Notes: a model not told the origin generated them from the sequence alone. DNA of 64,000 nt from Allacma fusca (GCA_947179485.1 OX359245.1:43635067-43699066), one strand, 5' to 3'. Positions 22,854-34,062 are shown, counted from the first letter of the stretch. Numbers and translations are program-made.

Positions 22854-23228
22854 TGTTCAGGTTAAAACCTTCTCACTAATAGTAAATGGACATGGCATTA
22901 TATTTAAATGTAAATAGCCTTATTGATATTCAGGCTCACTTATCTATTTTTAGTTTTGTGAACTCAGGTCACCTTTTGTGTTTCAAGGTGACCCTCGTCC
23001 AGGTAGCTGGTTTAGTGTGTAGAGACCGGCAGTCTCCTTCTAGTTGTTCTTGTGTTTGGAGAGGTCTCCTCTCCCTTGTAAATTATTCCCAGTAACCTTA
23101 AACTAATTCGGCTAAATTAAATTCAACTTCTTTAAAGTTAAACGTAATTAATTCTGGCCTACACCAACATCCTTTTTCTCATCTCATCAGATTGCACAAG
23201 CACAGTTGCTCTCCATCTAAGCAATTCA
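22854..23228 (+). repeat. 3' LTR of BEL/Pao element (375 bp)
   Basis: Same ends and length as the 5' LTR. The sequence just upstream (about 22842-22853, GGCCGGCGGAAT) is only weakly purine-rich, so the polypurine tract is not clear. Confidence 0.95.
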
Positions 23229-23376
23229 AAAACTTTGTCGGATTCGTGCTGGTATGCCTGGATGTGTATGTATTTATATAGTGACCACTGACCACTATAT
23301 ACTTATATAGTGGTCCCTGTCTATAGTGGTCAAATTTTGGCGTCCCCAGGAAAACCATTATATACAGGTTTTACTG

Positions 23377-25372
23377 TAGTAATTCTTGAGGGAGAGAGGA
23401 ATCTGCGGTAATAATTAAGACTTGTGTGTATAATTCTACTAATGGATCATATGATGCAGTCAAAGCCATTTTTAATGAACTAATTAATTAGGCTGGAGTA
23501 AGTACATGTAGTAATTTATTGTTGAACTTATCCTTATAGTTCGTACTTAAACATTTCCCGACGTTTGCATGATACAGGGAATTTATCTAATTGGCACTAA
23601 TTGTCAATTGTGTTGATTTGGTGTTTTCATGCTATTTGTAAGGTGATTTTGATTGCCTTGCTTCATTCACTGCACCCTTCACAATTCACGGACCACACGG
23701 GCAGCGGACGGGCTGGACCACGAGTGGGTACGGTCGACAATTTTGAAACTCAAGCAAGCACGCGTCGGGCCGGACATCTTATAAACTCCTTTTGGGCACT
23801 GTCAAATACCCACCCATCCGTCAGTGTATATCCAGTGCAGATTATTGTGTAATTTTTATTGTTATGGAATTTCCAACTACCTAAATGTATTGCACGCAAT
23901 CTTGCATCCTCTCTACTAATTGGAAAGAGTGGGTCGTCTTAGTTTTCGTCTTGATGTAATAATATTATATGGATTTGAGATTCAAATCTATGCGCGCTTT
24001 TTGTCTTTTTTTGCTCTTTTTTTCTTTTGTTTTATTTGAATACAAATTTCATTGAAACAAAAGAAGGATGTTAAAAATTCTTACTAATTTATTCGAAATG
24101 ATTAATAAAAATGTGCTTTTTTTAAGCCCGCTTTTTTAAAAATAAATTATTAAAATTATTTTTACAAAATTTAAAAAAATATATTCGAGCATTATACAGT
24201 AGCAAAAATGCAGCGACTTTGCACGGGGAGCCGTCCACCACCAGGACGGCCCACTCTTTCAAATTAAAAGAGAGAATAATAATTATCCTTCCATGTACAT
24301 GCCATGTTGAAGCATAACGGTTCATTTTTTCATTTTTATGGAACAATAAATAAGTGCTTTGAAATACAAGTCATTATTTATTATTATTGCATTTTTTATT
24401 TTTAACATTTTCTTTTTTGCTGACTTGGGCACGCTTTAGGTAAAGTAACCAAGTTTTAAGCTTAATGCAGTCCAAGTCAACAAAAAATAATGTCATTTCA
24501 GAATTCAAAAATGTAAAAATAATGTAAAAAGAGAGATCCGATACACCGCTCAACAAGCTACCAACATGGTTATATCTTTCATCTTGGAATTTGTATGGTT
24601 AACTAGAACAAACTACCACTTACTTATTATGAACGCCTTTGAATATTTAGTACATTGTGGCTTATATGATCCGTCATCATCTATCAACCAACAGTAAATT
24701 CTAACTTTGGGTAAATCGACCATCAATAAATATTAGACATTAAATGAATAAAAACGTAGCTGTCATGCACTGATAGCATTCCGGATGGTGCAAAAATGTT
24801 TACCCGTTCGTGGTAAAAAATCAAGTGACGTAATAGTCTGCAGCCGAAGTATGTTCACATTTGTTGTAAATAATCAGTTTTTGTAAGCCATATGTTTGAA
24901 TGTTTCACGTCCACGTTAACAAAATCTCCAACGAATACCCTACACTTTCATACATATAGTTTACTGGCTCACATAACTATATTAATAATTAACGCGCTCA
25001 GTGACAGCGTTGGTTCCTGAAAAAAAGCACAGAACCAGGTTTGTTTTAACGAAAATATGTCTAGGAAGACAATTTTATTAGGTAATTTTATTAGACAATT
25101 TAATAAGAAACAAATATCGAAAGAATTTTACATGGAAGCGAAAGTAAATACTCAACTAAGACTGTCGTATACTCGCAAGCAGATTCTGCGATGCTAAAAT
25201 ACTTTTAGAAACATTTTTGTAATCCATCGTTGAAAGTACAATCTCCCCCATTTAAATTTTATCAGGTCAAGTAATAGTACACGGAGTACTTACATTTAAA
25301 TGAAAGCAATTATTCAGTTCAAACAGATACAACACAAATATTTAACGATGATTTACAGTTCGTTTCCATTTT
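23377..25372. other. Non-coding stretch with R2 and an A-specific deletion
   Basis: No gene supported. It includes segment R2 (23525-23910), a small GCCGTCC/GGACGGC hairpin at 24230-24250, and the deletion scar at 24993/24994. At the scar, 1464 bp present in B (41670-43133) and in C are missing, with only AC as shared sequence at the breakpoint. Confidence 0.5.
23525..23910. repeat. Internal old duplication, segment R2 (first part, unit A)
   Basis: Diverged copy of parts of R1: the CCCGACGTTTGCATGATACAGGGAA block and the CCCACCCATCCGT / ATTATTGTGT / CCTAAATGTATTGCACGCA blocks match 5710-5760 and 6430-6510 in the same order. Confidence 0.6.
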
Positions 25373-25380
25373 ATGATTTA

Positions 25381-26050
25381 CAGAGCTGTCCAAAATACAT
25401 GGTATTTTAAATACATGTATTTCAAATACGTATTTCAAATACATTTTTGTATTTTGTATTTTCGTGGCTAGGTATGTATTTTGTAGTTTGTATTTTGTCT
25501 TACGAAGCAATGTATTTTGTATTTTGTAGTTTGTATTTTGTCTTACGAAGCAATGTATTTTGTATTCTGTAGTTTGTATTTTGTCTTACTTAAGTAAAGT
25601 AAGCAATGTATTTTGTAGTTTGTATTTTGTTCACTATATAAGCTACTTGTGTTTTTTGTTGGCGCACTTTCTGTGAGTTTGAAAATTCCGTTTGTGCCAA
25701 AAACCAATCACATCAATGAAGTAAAACGAAATGCAATCGTTTTAACATCCCATAAAACTAAATTGCAGATTTTAGGTGTTCTACGTTTCAAGTATGTATT
25801 TTGTAGTTTGTATTTTCGTCGCCTGAAGAATGTATTTTGTATTTTGTAGTTTGTATTTTCTACGTTTTGAGTATGTATTTTGTATTTTGTATTTCCGACG
25901 CCTGAAGAATGTATTTTGTATTTTGTAGTAGTTATTTTCGACGCCGGAAGAATGTATTTTGTATTTTTTAGTTTGTATTTTCGACGCCGGAAGAATGTAT
26001 TTTGTATTTTTTAGTTTGTATTTGGTGAGCATGTATTTTGGACAGCTCTG
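25381..26050. mobile_element. hAT-type MITE, family 5 (670 bp), unit A
   Basis: Perfect 20-bp inverted ends CAGAGCTGTCCAAAATACAT, flanked by the 8-bp duplication ATGATTTA (25373-25380, 26051-26058). The interior is a minisatellite of TGTATTTTGTAGTTTGTATT-type units, some joined to CTTACGAAGCAA and others to CGACGCCGGAAGAA. Its repeat word ATACAAAATAC echoes the AAAATACA of the terminus. Copies in B and C are shorter through repeat-number change. Confidence 0.93.
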
Positions 26051-26058
26051 ATGATTTA

Positions 26059-26598
26059 TACTACTTCACATTATGCAGTATGCTGTTGAAATGAAACAAT
26101 GAACATAATATGAGTTGAAATGATATACCCACGTTTGCATGGAAAGACGTCAGTGATTCGACAATTTAAAGGTACTAAGTTCTTAAACGTCTAATAGGTG
26201 TCGCTTGATCGTGCCCACATTTCCTAGCATCATTTATTTTTGACAAATGTAAAAACGTAGAGTTTAGAAACTTTTTCAATCAAATAGTAGACTCAGTAGA
26301 TCTCAGGTTGTTTTAGTAAACTGCCTTTCCAAAAAGAAGCTAGTCTACTAAAAAAGTAGGCATCTGGCAGCTTTAGGCATGAATAATATGAATACACGTA
26401 AAAGCAATCAATCTGGGTCTGAAACTGGGGTTTTACTTCAACTCTGTGCAATCTGAAATACGCATGGCAACTATCTGTCCTAAATTCTGTTCTAGCAGGA
26501 TTGTCGGGTCAATTGCAATTTCTGACCAGAACGAAACCCGAACTGAAAATTAAATGCAGACCCAAGTCCAATCTTTACCCGGTTTCATCATTTTAGTG
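26059..26598. other. Non-coding spacer right of family 5 MITE
   Basis: I see no gene, repeat or regulatory motif that I can support here. Confidence 0.4.
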
Positions 26599-26705
26599 CA
26601 GGAGTCAGATTGTTGTAAATCTCCCTGAATGAGCATTGCTGAATTTCCCTGCTAAATCGTAAGTTCCTACAGGGAGGTCCTTAACGATTTAAAAAATTCC
26701 TGCTG
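26599..26705. mobile_element. Truncated relic of hAT MITE family 1, unit A
   Basis: Begins CAGGAGTCAGATTGTTGTAA and continues with AATCTCCCTG and ATTTCCCTGCT, matching the inverted right end of the 7522-7919 element (CAGGGGTCGGATTTTTGTAA...). The opposite end and an 8-bp duplication are not recognisable. Confidence 0.55.
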
Positions 26706-26806
26706 AAGAAACGGTCAATGATTTTCAAAAACCATGTTGGCATAAATTTATCTAAAAATTCGTGTTTTCATAAATTAGTTTGGAACACGCCAATATATTT
26801 GAAAAT

Positions 26807-26948
26807 TTATGCCGAAACAATCTCGGGGAGCCGAATTGTTACATACATAGTTACAAAAACAACACAAAATGATATTAGTAAACTAATGATAATAGAGAAA
26901 CTATCCACGGATTCACAGAAGAGAGGGTTACAGTCTTCCCGCATCTGA
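26807..26948 (-). pseudogene. Receptor pseudogene fragment (TM5 region of exon 3), unit A
   Basis: Minus-strand reading gives CESVDSFSIIIS, LLISFCVVFV, then TIRLPEIVSA and a stop. It aligns with CEFADSFYVIIS, LLFISFCVFC and AIRLSGIVAV of the intact receptors (residues about 253-290). A few residues are deleted in the middle. There is no TM6-TM7 downstream and no other exon nearby, so this is a decayed fragment of another family member. It shows nucleotide similarity along its whole length (GATAGTTTCTCT, ATATCATTTTG, ACAATTCGGCTC). Confidence 0.7.
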
Positions 26949-27467
26949 GGGACATCTTATTGAATGACAGTAGTGTCTATGTTACGAGCACCATTTTATT
27001 GTAAAGTTGACGTTTAACTTTCTACGAACATGTTTGAACAGTGATGTTTTCTAAGTCTGGGGTTTAGGCTAAATTGCAGGTGATGCAAATTAGTTTTCCT
27101 AAAAATTTTCGTCAGGACGCGAGGTAATTCATGTATGACCTTTGCTGTAATAGTGTTTTCAATTCAAACGGGTCAACCAATGTTCATAAAAATCAGTGAG
27201 TTTCTTACTGCAGAAAGTGATATCCTTCGTCTCTCCACAAAATATGATTCAGTTATTAATAAAAGCTGACAAAGGACGTACGGTCCATTCCACTGACAAG
27301 CACTCCTTACATGATGATGTTTCTGAGGGGAACTAAATGGAAGCATAAAATGTGGTGACATTTTATGCCGCACTGTAGTCGCGTTGCTGTGTGCACTGGT
27401 GTACTGTAATGTGTGTAATTAGTTACAAATAATTTCATTGTATTGGAAGAATAATGTAGGGCTGAGC

Positions 27468-27610
27468 AGGGTTGCACAAATGAAAATGCCCTGGGTTTTC
27501 TGCCTGCCCAACTAAAAATGTTCTGAATATGCCCAAAATGCCGAAAATGCCCTGAAAATGCCTTACTCTGAAAATGTCCAGCATTTTGGGCATTTCTGGC
27601 AGGTATATTC
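27468..27610. repeat. Iterated AAAATGCCC/GGGCATTTT block, probable truncated MITE
   Basis: Starts at CAGGGTTGCACAAATG, a hAT-like CAGGG end, followed by repeated AAAATGCC words and ending in the inverse GGGCATTTCTGGC. The opposite terminus was not found. B and C contain one more copy of a ~27-bp unit (CTGAATATGCCCAAAATGCC...). Confidence 0.45.
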
Positions 27611-28244
27611 GGCAAATTGGAAATTTTGGCAATAACATGTACGCAATTATTGGTTCTTTAGCGTTTTGTCCGGAGCGTTTTAGCATTATCAAACCCATGA
27701 AGTTTTAGACAATTTTATTGTTAATTTTCTAAAATAAAGAATAGTCATAATTCATTATTTATGGGGATCGGTTTAAAATATTAAGTTTTTTAACGCTCTG
27801 AAAAACCTTAAAACATTTTTACAATCATCACGAAGTTACACTCATTTAACGCCATATATTATAAATCATTTTGGTTTTGAAACAAAAATGTACAGTGCCT
27901 GTGTAAGTTCCAAATTTTCATAATGACTAGTTAAAAATTTCTATCAAAAATGTAGTTTCACTATTTGGATTTCAGATTTTACAAAATATGCATCGTTATA
28001 AAAACGTTAAAATTTAGAGCTTGTATAGCAAATTTTGGATCGACTTTGAAAATTGAATTTTATCAGCTCAAGTAAACCAATGTAAACCTAAGAGCAAAAA
28101 ATGTGGCAATGCAAGAGCTACATTTAGGTAATGGCCAGCTTTGAAGCTCAAGAAGTAAAGTTTTCTTAATAGTTATTTAATCTTTGCGCAAGGATATGTC
28201 TGCTCGCGGAGTCTAATTGTAAGTGATTAGGGATGTGCCACAAA

Positions 28245-28535
28245 TGACGTCATCCAAAAATCTTGCAAATTACGACTGACTGACTGGATGATCATTCGTC
28301 GTCACATCGAAGGCTGACTGACTGTATGTGACGTCATATGTGAATGTATATATGGGTATAATATAATGCCATAGGCTGCTTTATTATTTAAAACTGCATT
28401 CGTTAGCAAACTAAATATTAATTATCAGCAATTAGTCGCCTTTGTTTACCTCGTTTTTATCGTCGAGATTTTGTTATTAGCCATCAGCAATAACAATTAA
28501 ATTAGAAGATTCACAATGACTTCTACTGTGAACAA
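28245..28535 (+). promoter_or_regulatory. Candidate promoter with two CRE palindromes and a short first exon, unit A
   Basis: Two perfect TGACGTCA sites (28245-28252, 28329-28336) bracket CGACTGACTGACTGG and GGCTGACTGACTG repeats. A TATA-like TATAATATAATG follows near 28357. At 28516 a good start context CACAATGACT opens MTSTVNK, which runs into GTGAGA at 28536, a plausible splice donor. No second exon was identified, so the gene is unproven. CREB/ATF binding to TGACGTCA is established knowledge. Its use here is inference. Confidence 0.3.
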
Positions 28536-29777
28536 GTGAGAAACAAAAATCATCAATTACTTGTACTAATTCATGGGTAAATTCATATTGGTCAAAGGTA
28601 ATTTGAACGGTCGCTCATTCGGTCAATAATTTTATAATAATGTACCAAACACATTTTACAGTAGAAAAACAATTTCACCTGTAAAATTGTGAAAATCAAC
28701 TTACTCCTGTTTGTGCCTTAACACTTCATATAAACAAAATCACAAAGAACTGAAGTGGGCTATTGTGGTAAAATATGCGGGACAGAAATGTAACTTGACA
28801 GGCGAATGGGCGTATACGTAGGTTTTACTTAAAAACATTTTTAATTAGAAAATTCACTCAAATCGCACGAAATAGCTTTCGCAACATCCGGTCAATGGTG
28901 CTAATTATTACAGCTGCAAAAGAAAGTTTAAAAAATTATGTAGTCACAATAGATGGCGAGATTATTACCTTACACGACTGTAATAATGTGTAACAAATGT
29001 GCGTTTATATGGGATATATACTTTTCCAAGGCTAAATGGATGACACTACCTCCTTTAGTCAATACTTCCGACATTTTAGATAACGTGTCCACGTGGAAAT
29101 GTCGAATTATCTAGTGATGCTTATTTATTTTATTCGGTAATTATTATTCTGGTTATAGACAAGAAGGAATTAATGATATTTGAAACTATGGCATGATTTA
29201 TTGGGCTAGTATTTATTTATATAGGTGTGCACTAAGAACCATTACAGTTATGCACAGTTTGGTAAATGTTGACTGCGCCACCTGTCGATGGTGCAGGTAT
29301 TAGCAAGTGTTTATATGTAACCATTTTGGTTTCCTTAGAAAGAAAATCCATTCAACAGCCGGTATTGGCTGGAAGATCGGTGCAGTCGTATGATGTGAGG
29401 AAATTTAAACAAGGCGTATGCACACAAATGTATATACATTTTGTATAACTTTTAGTTTCCAAGATGTGTCAATAAATCCGCACACATTTCAAATTAAAAT
29501 TGTTATAGCACAATTTTAATTCACCGTTACTTAAATTGTGTTGGAACCCTACTGTATATAACTACAGGGAAAAAACTGGGTGGAAAAATACAATGTAAAT
29601 CATGTGAAATTTTTCATCCTGCATACTAACGGTATAGTATATATATATATAATTTAAAGCTATACTGAGTGTTGTTACCATGTAAAAAACTGCTCATGTT
29701 ATCACATGTGTATGTAATTGATTGCTTCTTAAATAATAGTATGATGATTCAAGAAATGTTTAATTGCTTATAATTAC

Positions 29778-31562
29778 TGGACTTATCTAGCTGGTACTTA
29801 AATATTTGCCGACGTTTTCATGATGCAGGGAATTTAATTGACACTATTTGTCATTGTGTTTGCTGTGTCATGCTCGATCTCCCCCTCCAAAAGCACCTGC
29901 AAACCTTAACCGTTAACAGGGCCTGACAAACATGGGCCTCTGTATAACCCCAGCCTATATCCTGCCCAGATTCAAAAATCAACGGCCGCCCCACCTCATA
30001 TCCTATAAACAGAGCTTGTACAATTAAAGCATCCCCCATTTATGGCAACCAAGAGCGCTTAGCCCACCCAGAATGGTTTATAGGAAAGGCATTCAAGCGC
30101 GCCCTTGCCTAGAAGGCAGCCCCTCAACCTTTCCTACATATAAGCCTATATTCGTACCCTTCATCCATACATATACATATGAGAAGCATAATACCTTTTG
30201 TACGTACTTACAAGTGCTTACTACACGTTGAGTTGTATTGTCATCCATTCTGTATTTTTTAACGCAGCCTTCAGCCGCCATTTCAAGTGAATAGTGAATC
30301 CGAAAGTAAACGAAACAAAATAAAAAGCAATGAATTAAAGCGAACCAAAAACGATAATTCTGAACTTCTGAAGACAAATAAGTTAGTCTTGAAAAATAAA
30401 TATCTCCGAAGTCCTATGTTATAGCAAGGACGACATACAATCATCATTTCCCATTTGCACCACTAAATTCAGAGTTTTTTGGTGTAGATTTTGACAAATT
30501 AGTGAAGGAAATTCATTGTACCCACCCATCCGTTGCTGATTATTGTGTCATTTTTATTGTCACGGAATTTACAACTACCTAAATGTATTACACGCATTCT
30601 TGCATATTTAGTATATTTTTACACGCCAACATTATCTGATGAATTATGGCTTGCACAACAAAACCAGGCAATTCAATTTTATGTAGGAAATAAAAATGAA
30701 GAAATGGTCATTACAGATGACATTTGACTTTACTTCATCGAGTGTGGACGGTCCTTGGTACATATCAAAACATTGCGATGCCCGTGGCAACTATCAACTA
30801 TTGCTCAGTATTCATAAATATATATATATGCGCTGACCGCTTAGGGAAGTAACACACATGATATCACCAGCGTAGTAGGTAGGTTAAACCCGGGATATAG
30901 TGACAGTAAGTGACATAGTGGGTGGGTAAATTTTTCGTTACATGATATCATCGTTGTATTTCGTCAAATACATCTATACTCACTACAATAAACTAATAAC
31001 AAACATTTTCAGGAAATAAAATAATGCCCTAATGTATTAACTATAATGGAAACAAAAATAATTCCATAAGTTGTTTTTCTCGTTCACGATGACCTTTGAG
31101 CCGATCAATCGTCACTGTGGTTTAATTATGAGATGAAATCCCGAAATCCTATTCCTTTCTCAAAAGTTTTTTAAAAATAGTTGGACCCTAAAGTGGAATG
31201 CATTGTTTATTTTTACGCTTGCAAATTATCAATCCACGTGGATTCAAAATGACAGGCTACTACAACACTTTAAACAGACAATGCGCATTCATGATATCAC
31301 AATCCAAGGAGGGTGGATGGCTGGACTAAAAAATGATTCCCAATGATGAAGGGGTAGGGGGGTAACAAAATGCCTTCAACTGTGATGATGTCATTTGTGT
31401 CACTCCCCTTATTATATACAAAGGCCGATAAGTTAGATTCTATGAGATCATTTACGATTAATGACGGCACCAAATGTTTGCGCAAACATGCTTAAAATGT
31501 ATTTGAAATAACGCAATTCATCTCCAAGACAAGGGCACGTTTTTGATTAATCGTTTGTACTT
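29778..31562. repeat. Internal old duplication, segment R1 (unit B)
   Basis: Equivalent of 5686-7470 in unit A, without the LINE/SINE tail before it. Non-coding. Confidence 0.6.
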
Positions 31563-31613
31563 TTGTATGACAAAAAATGAAAAATTGATTTTTGAAAAAC
31601 AATAAGTACTGAC

Positions 31614-32011
31614 CAGGGTTCGGATTTATGTGGGAAGACGGGAAGAATCTTCCCAGGGAAAAAATATTTTCAGCAAGGAAATTTTCAAAATGGTTTACAA
31701 ACAGGGATTCTCAAATCTTTTGACCTTTTTTTGGGCAGGGATTTTCGAAATTCTTGAGGTGTTTTATGGGAAACAATTTTTGTCAGCAGGGATTTTCTAA
31801 ATTGTTGCGATGATTTCCGAAAATAATTTTTTAGCAGGGATTTTCTAATTTGTTGGCCTTTTTTTCAGCAAGGATCTTTGAATTTGTTGGAGTGTATTAC
31901 GGAAATTATTTTGTCAACAGGGAGTTTTAAACTTGCTTGAACAGAAACATCACAACCAGCAGGGAAAATCAAAAAAATCTTCCAGGGAGATTTACAAAAA
32001 TCCGACCCCTG
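31614..32011. mobile_element. hAT-type MITE, family 1 (398 bp), unit B
   Basis: Same ends and GTACTGAC duplication as the unit A copy, with a few substitutions, so it predates the unit duplication. Confidence 0.88.
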
Positions 32012-32997
32012 GTACTGACTAGAATGTACTAAATCGGTCAAGGTCAGTACAGTTGACCGGCCTCGCACCCGACATGGGGACAAATAAATTGTCCCCATGT
32101 CGTATTCGAGACAGGACGGTGACAACAAAATTGTCCCCATTGTATAACGGGACGGAACAAGCAAGCATAGCAGAAAAAGTATAACGTTTCAGCTTTTAAT
32201 GCTCAAACCATTCTTTGAGCACTATTTGACCTAATGTAAGACATTCGATTTTAGGTTGGAGAAAATTAAACTTATTGCTAAAAAAATGACTGATACTTCA
32301 TAATAGCTTTATGAATATTAGATTTTGGAATTATAGCGAATAAAGACAAGATATAATTATATACATACAATTATAATTGAATTAAGCAATCACATACACT
32401 ATTTGAAAACGGATTCGAGACTTGAGTGACAGAATAATTTTATGGTTAACGAAATAGAACAGGAACAGAATAGTAATAATTATTGAAATAAGGCCGTAAT
32501 TTAAGCTTTTTGAAGGAGGAATCTTGGAACTACGATTCTATAAATGTTTTTTTTATGATTTTGGTACAAATATTTTTTGTACTAGTTTTTCATCATGTTC
32601 CGATTTTCGGTATAAGAGTGTCGACAACGATCATTCAGATACCGAATTATCCAATTATTATTGAATTACAACAAGAATCATAAGTGATTTCGAAATTAAA
32701 TTTAGCGACGTTTTTAGAATAAAGGCTTCTATCACGTTTAGATGTTTTATTATGCAAACATAATTTTCTTATTTCCAAATACATATAGGCATATAATTTC
32801 GAGTATAACCTAATTCCAGTTAATTTTGTCTTAAAATCAAGTGTATGTGTATGTATCCATCAGGCAGAATAAATATCGGTTTATGCCATTGCATCGTAAT
32901 TAAAACTGCTTAAAAATTCTATTCTCGAATTAAAAAAAAAATTATGGACATTTCACGTTTATATAACATGTCCAATAGCACGTTGATTTGGTGTGAC

Positions 32998-33888
32998 TAG
33001 GGCTTCTATTCGGGACGGGACGTCCCGAGGTTTTCGGGACGGGACAGTTTCGGGACAAAATGTTTGTCCCAAAGTTATTTCGGGACTGAATCGGGACGAT
33101 TTTTTTTGTCCCGAAGATTTCGGGACGGGACGGAACGATAGATCGGGACAGAAAAATATACCTGTACAGTATAATGTTGCTGTAAAAATGTATGTGTATG
33201 GGAATCGTTCCGTTTAAAATTTGTTATTCTATATATAAATATTTTTTAAAGTAAAATTTCGCTTTTATTTGAGGTATTCTTGTAGAAATAAAGGAATTTG
33301 AAGCATTTTTTAAGACTGGAATTGGGACCGGGATCGGGACAGTTTCGGGACAAAATTTTTGTCCCCATGTAATTTCGGGACTGAATCGGGACGATTTTTT
33401 TTGTAACGAGGATTTCGGGACGGGACAGAATTGCCACCGGGACAAAAATATTGTCCCCAGTTGTTTACTCCAATATTGCTATTTATGTGCAGGGCTCTCA
33501 CAGCAACTGTTGAGGCATTACCTGCACTTTACCTACCTGACTTATATTACCTTATCTTATCAGAATGACCTGACATGAACCGTACACTATCAGTTGGGAA
33601 CCCTGCTAATCTAAATTATACTAAGGAACCAAATCTTAGAATTATGAATAATGCTACTTTGATTTTAAAACTAACCTAAACCTGACTTTTGTAAAATGTC
33701 AAAATGACACTCTTCTCCCAGCGTTCCAACTGAACACTTCTCTCTCAATATTATTAAACTTATTTTATTTTGGTTCAGCATAAACTTGTCTCAGTTTCCC
33801 CAACATTGCATTTTTCTTCCACCAACTCATCTTGCATGGCATCTACATCCACCTGCCACAACACCGGCATTCACCAGTAGAAACCCTA
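32998..33888. mobile_element. hAT-type MITE, family 2, unit B (split by a solo LTR)
   Basis: TAGGG ends and GGTGTGAC/GGTGCGAC duplications as in unit A. The element is 474 bp once the solo LTR and its duplicated 5 bp are removed. Dense CGGGAC/GTCCCG words fill the interior. Confidence 0.85.
33462..33873. mobile_element. Solo LTR (412 bp), unit B
   Basis: Begins TGTTTACTCC, ends GGCATTCA, and is flanked by the 5-bp duplication CCAGT (33457-33461, 33874-33878). Unit A has the empty site with one CCAGT. No internal retroelement sequence is present, so an LTR-LTR recombination product is inferred. It is not obviously the same family as the 375-bp BEL/Pao LTR. Orientation is not determined. Confidence 0.88.
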
Positions 33889-34062
33889 GGTGCGACATGT
33901 ACACCTTAATTACACGTAATTATTCAAAACTATTAACACACCTTGACAACACGTTAATTCAACGTCGATGCGTGTGTCCCTATACGTATACAACACGTGT
34001 CTTCTAATTTTATGTGCTACATGGGAACCTGCCCAACAATAGCACATTTAACTTGAGCCCTA

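Larger units (their letters stand above)
16681..23233 (+). mobile_element. Full-length BEL/Pao LTR retrotransposon, unit A only
   Basis: Complete element 16686-23228 flanked by the 5-bp duplication AAAAC (16681-16685, 23229-23233). The empty site with one AAAAC is intact in B (near 39861) and C (near 57993). The two 375-bp LTRs begin TGTTCAGG, end GCAATTCA and differ at about four positions. A single open gag-pol frame lies between them. Low LTR divergence and an open frame mark a young, possibly still competent insertion. No env-like frame is present. Confidence 0.97.
16058..23376. mobile_element. Pogo/Tigger-like MITE (771 bp when BEL insert is removed), unit A
   Basis: Termini CAGTAAAACCTGTATATAAT and (inverted) CAGTAAAACCTGTATATAAT, with TA on both outer sides, as in pogo/Tigger members of the Tc1-mariner superfamily. 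Inside are many TATAGTGG / CCACTATA words. It has no transposase, only a short frame. The BEL/Pao element has inserted at 16686-23228 and splits it. The uninterrupted copies in B and C are 768 and 767 bp. Confidence 0.82.
5014..29544. repeat. Tandem segmental duplication, unit A
   Basis: First of three head-to-tail units, each starting with AACCCTACTG. Sequence left of 5014 is unrelated to the sequence left of the B and C starts, which fixes the outer boundary. Unit A is 24.5 kb against 18.1 kb for B, explained by A-only insertions (BEL/Pao 6.55 kb, hAT 1.3 kb, LINE/SINE tail 0.43 kb) set against a 1.46 kb deletion and the absence of the 0.42 kb solo LTR. Divergence from B is patchy: the receptor region differs clearly, while 14640-16680 is almost identical. 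Confidence 0.9.
26949..29544. other. Right end of unit A, mostly non-coding
   Basis: Holds the AAAATGCCC iterated-word block (27468-27610) and the CRE-bearing candidate promoter (28245-28535). Otherwise no gene is supported. The 60-codon frame at 29266-29448 is identical in unit B but has no recognisable domain. Confidence 0.45.

Noticed and set aside
25381..26050. CRISPR-like regularly spaced repeats
   Set aside because: The repeats are low-complexity TGTATTTTG words inside a hAT MITE with inverted ends and an 8-bp duplication, in a eukaryotic genome.
29266..29448. 60-codon frame near the end of unit A, also in B
   Set aside because: The length is within chance expectation, it has no recognised domain, and its identity between units reflects recent duplication.
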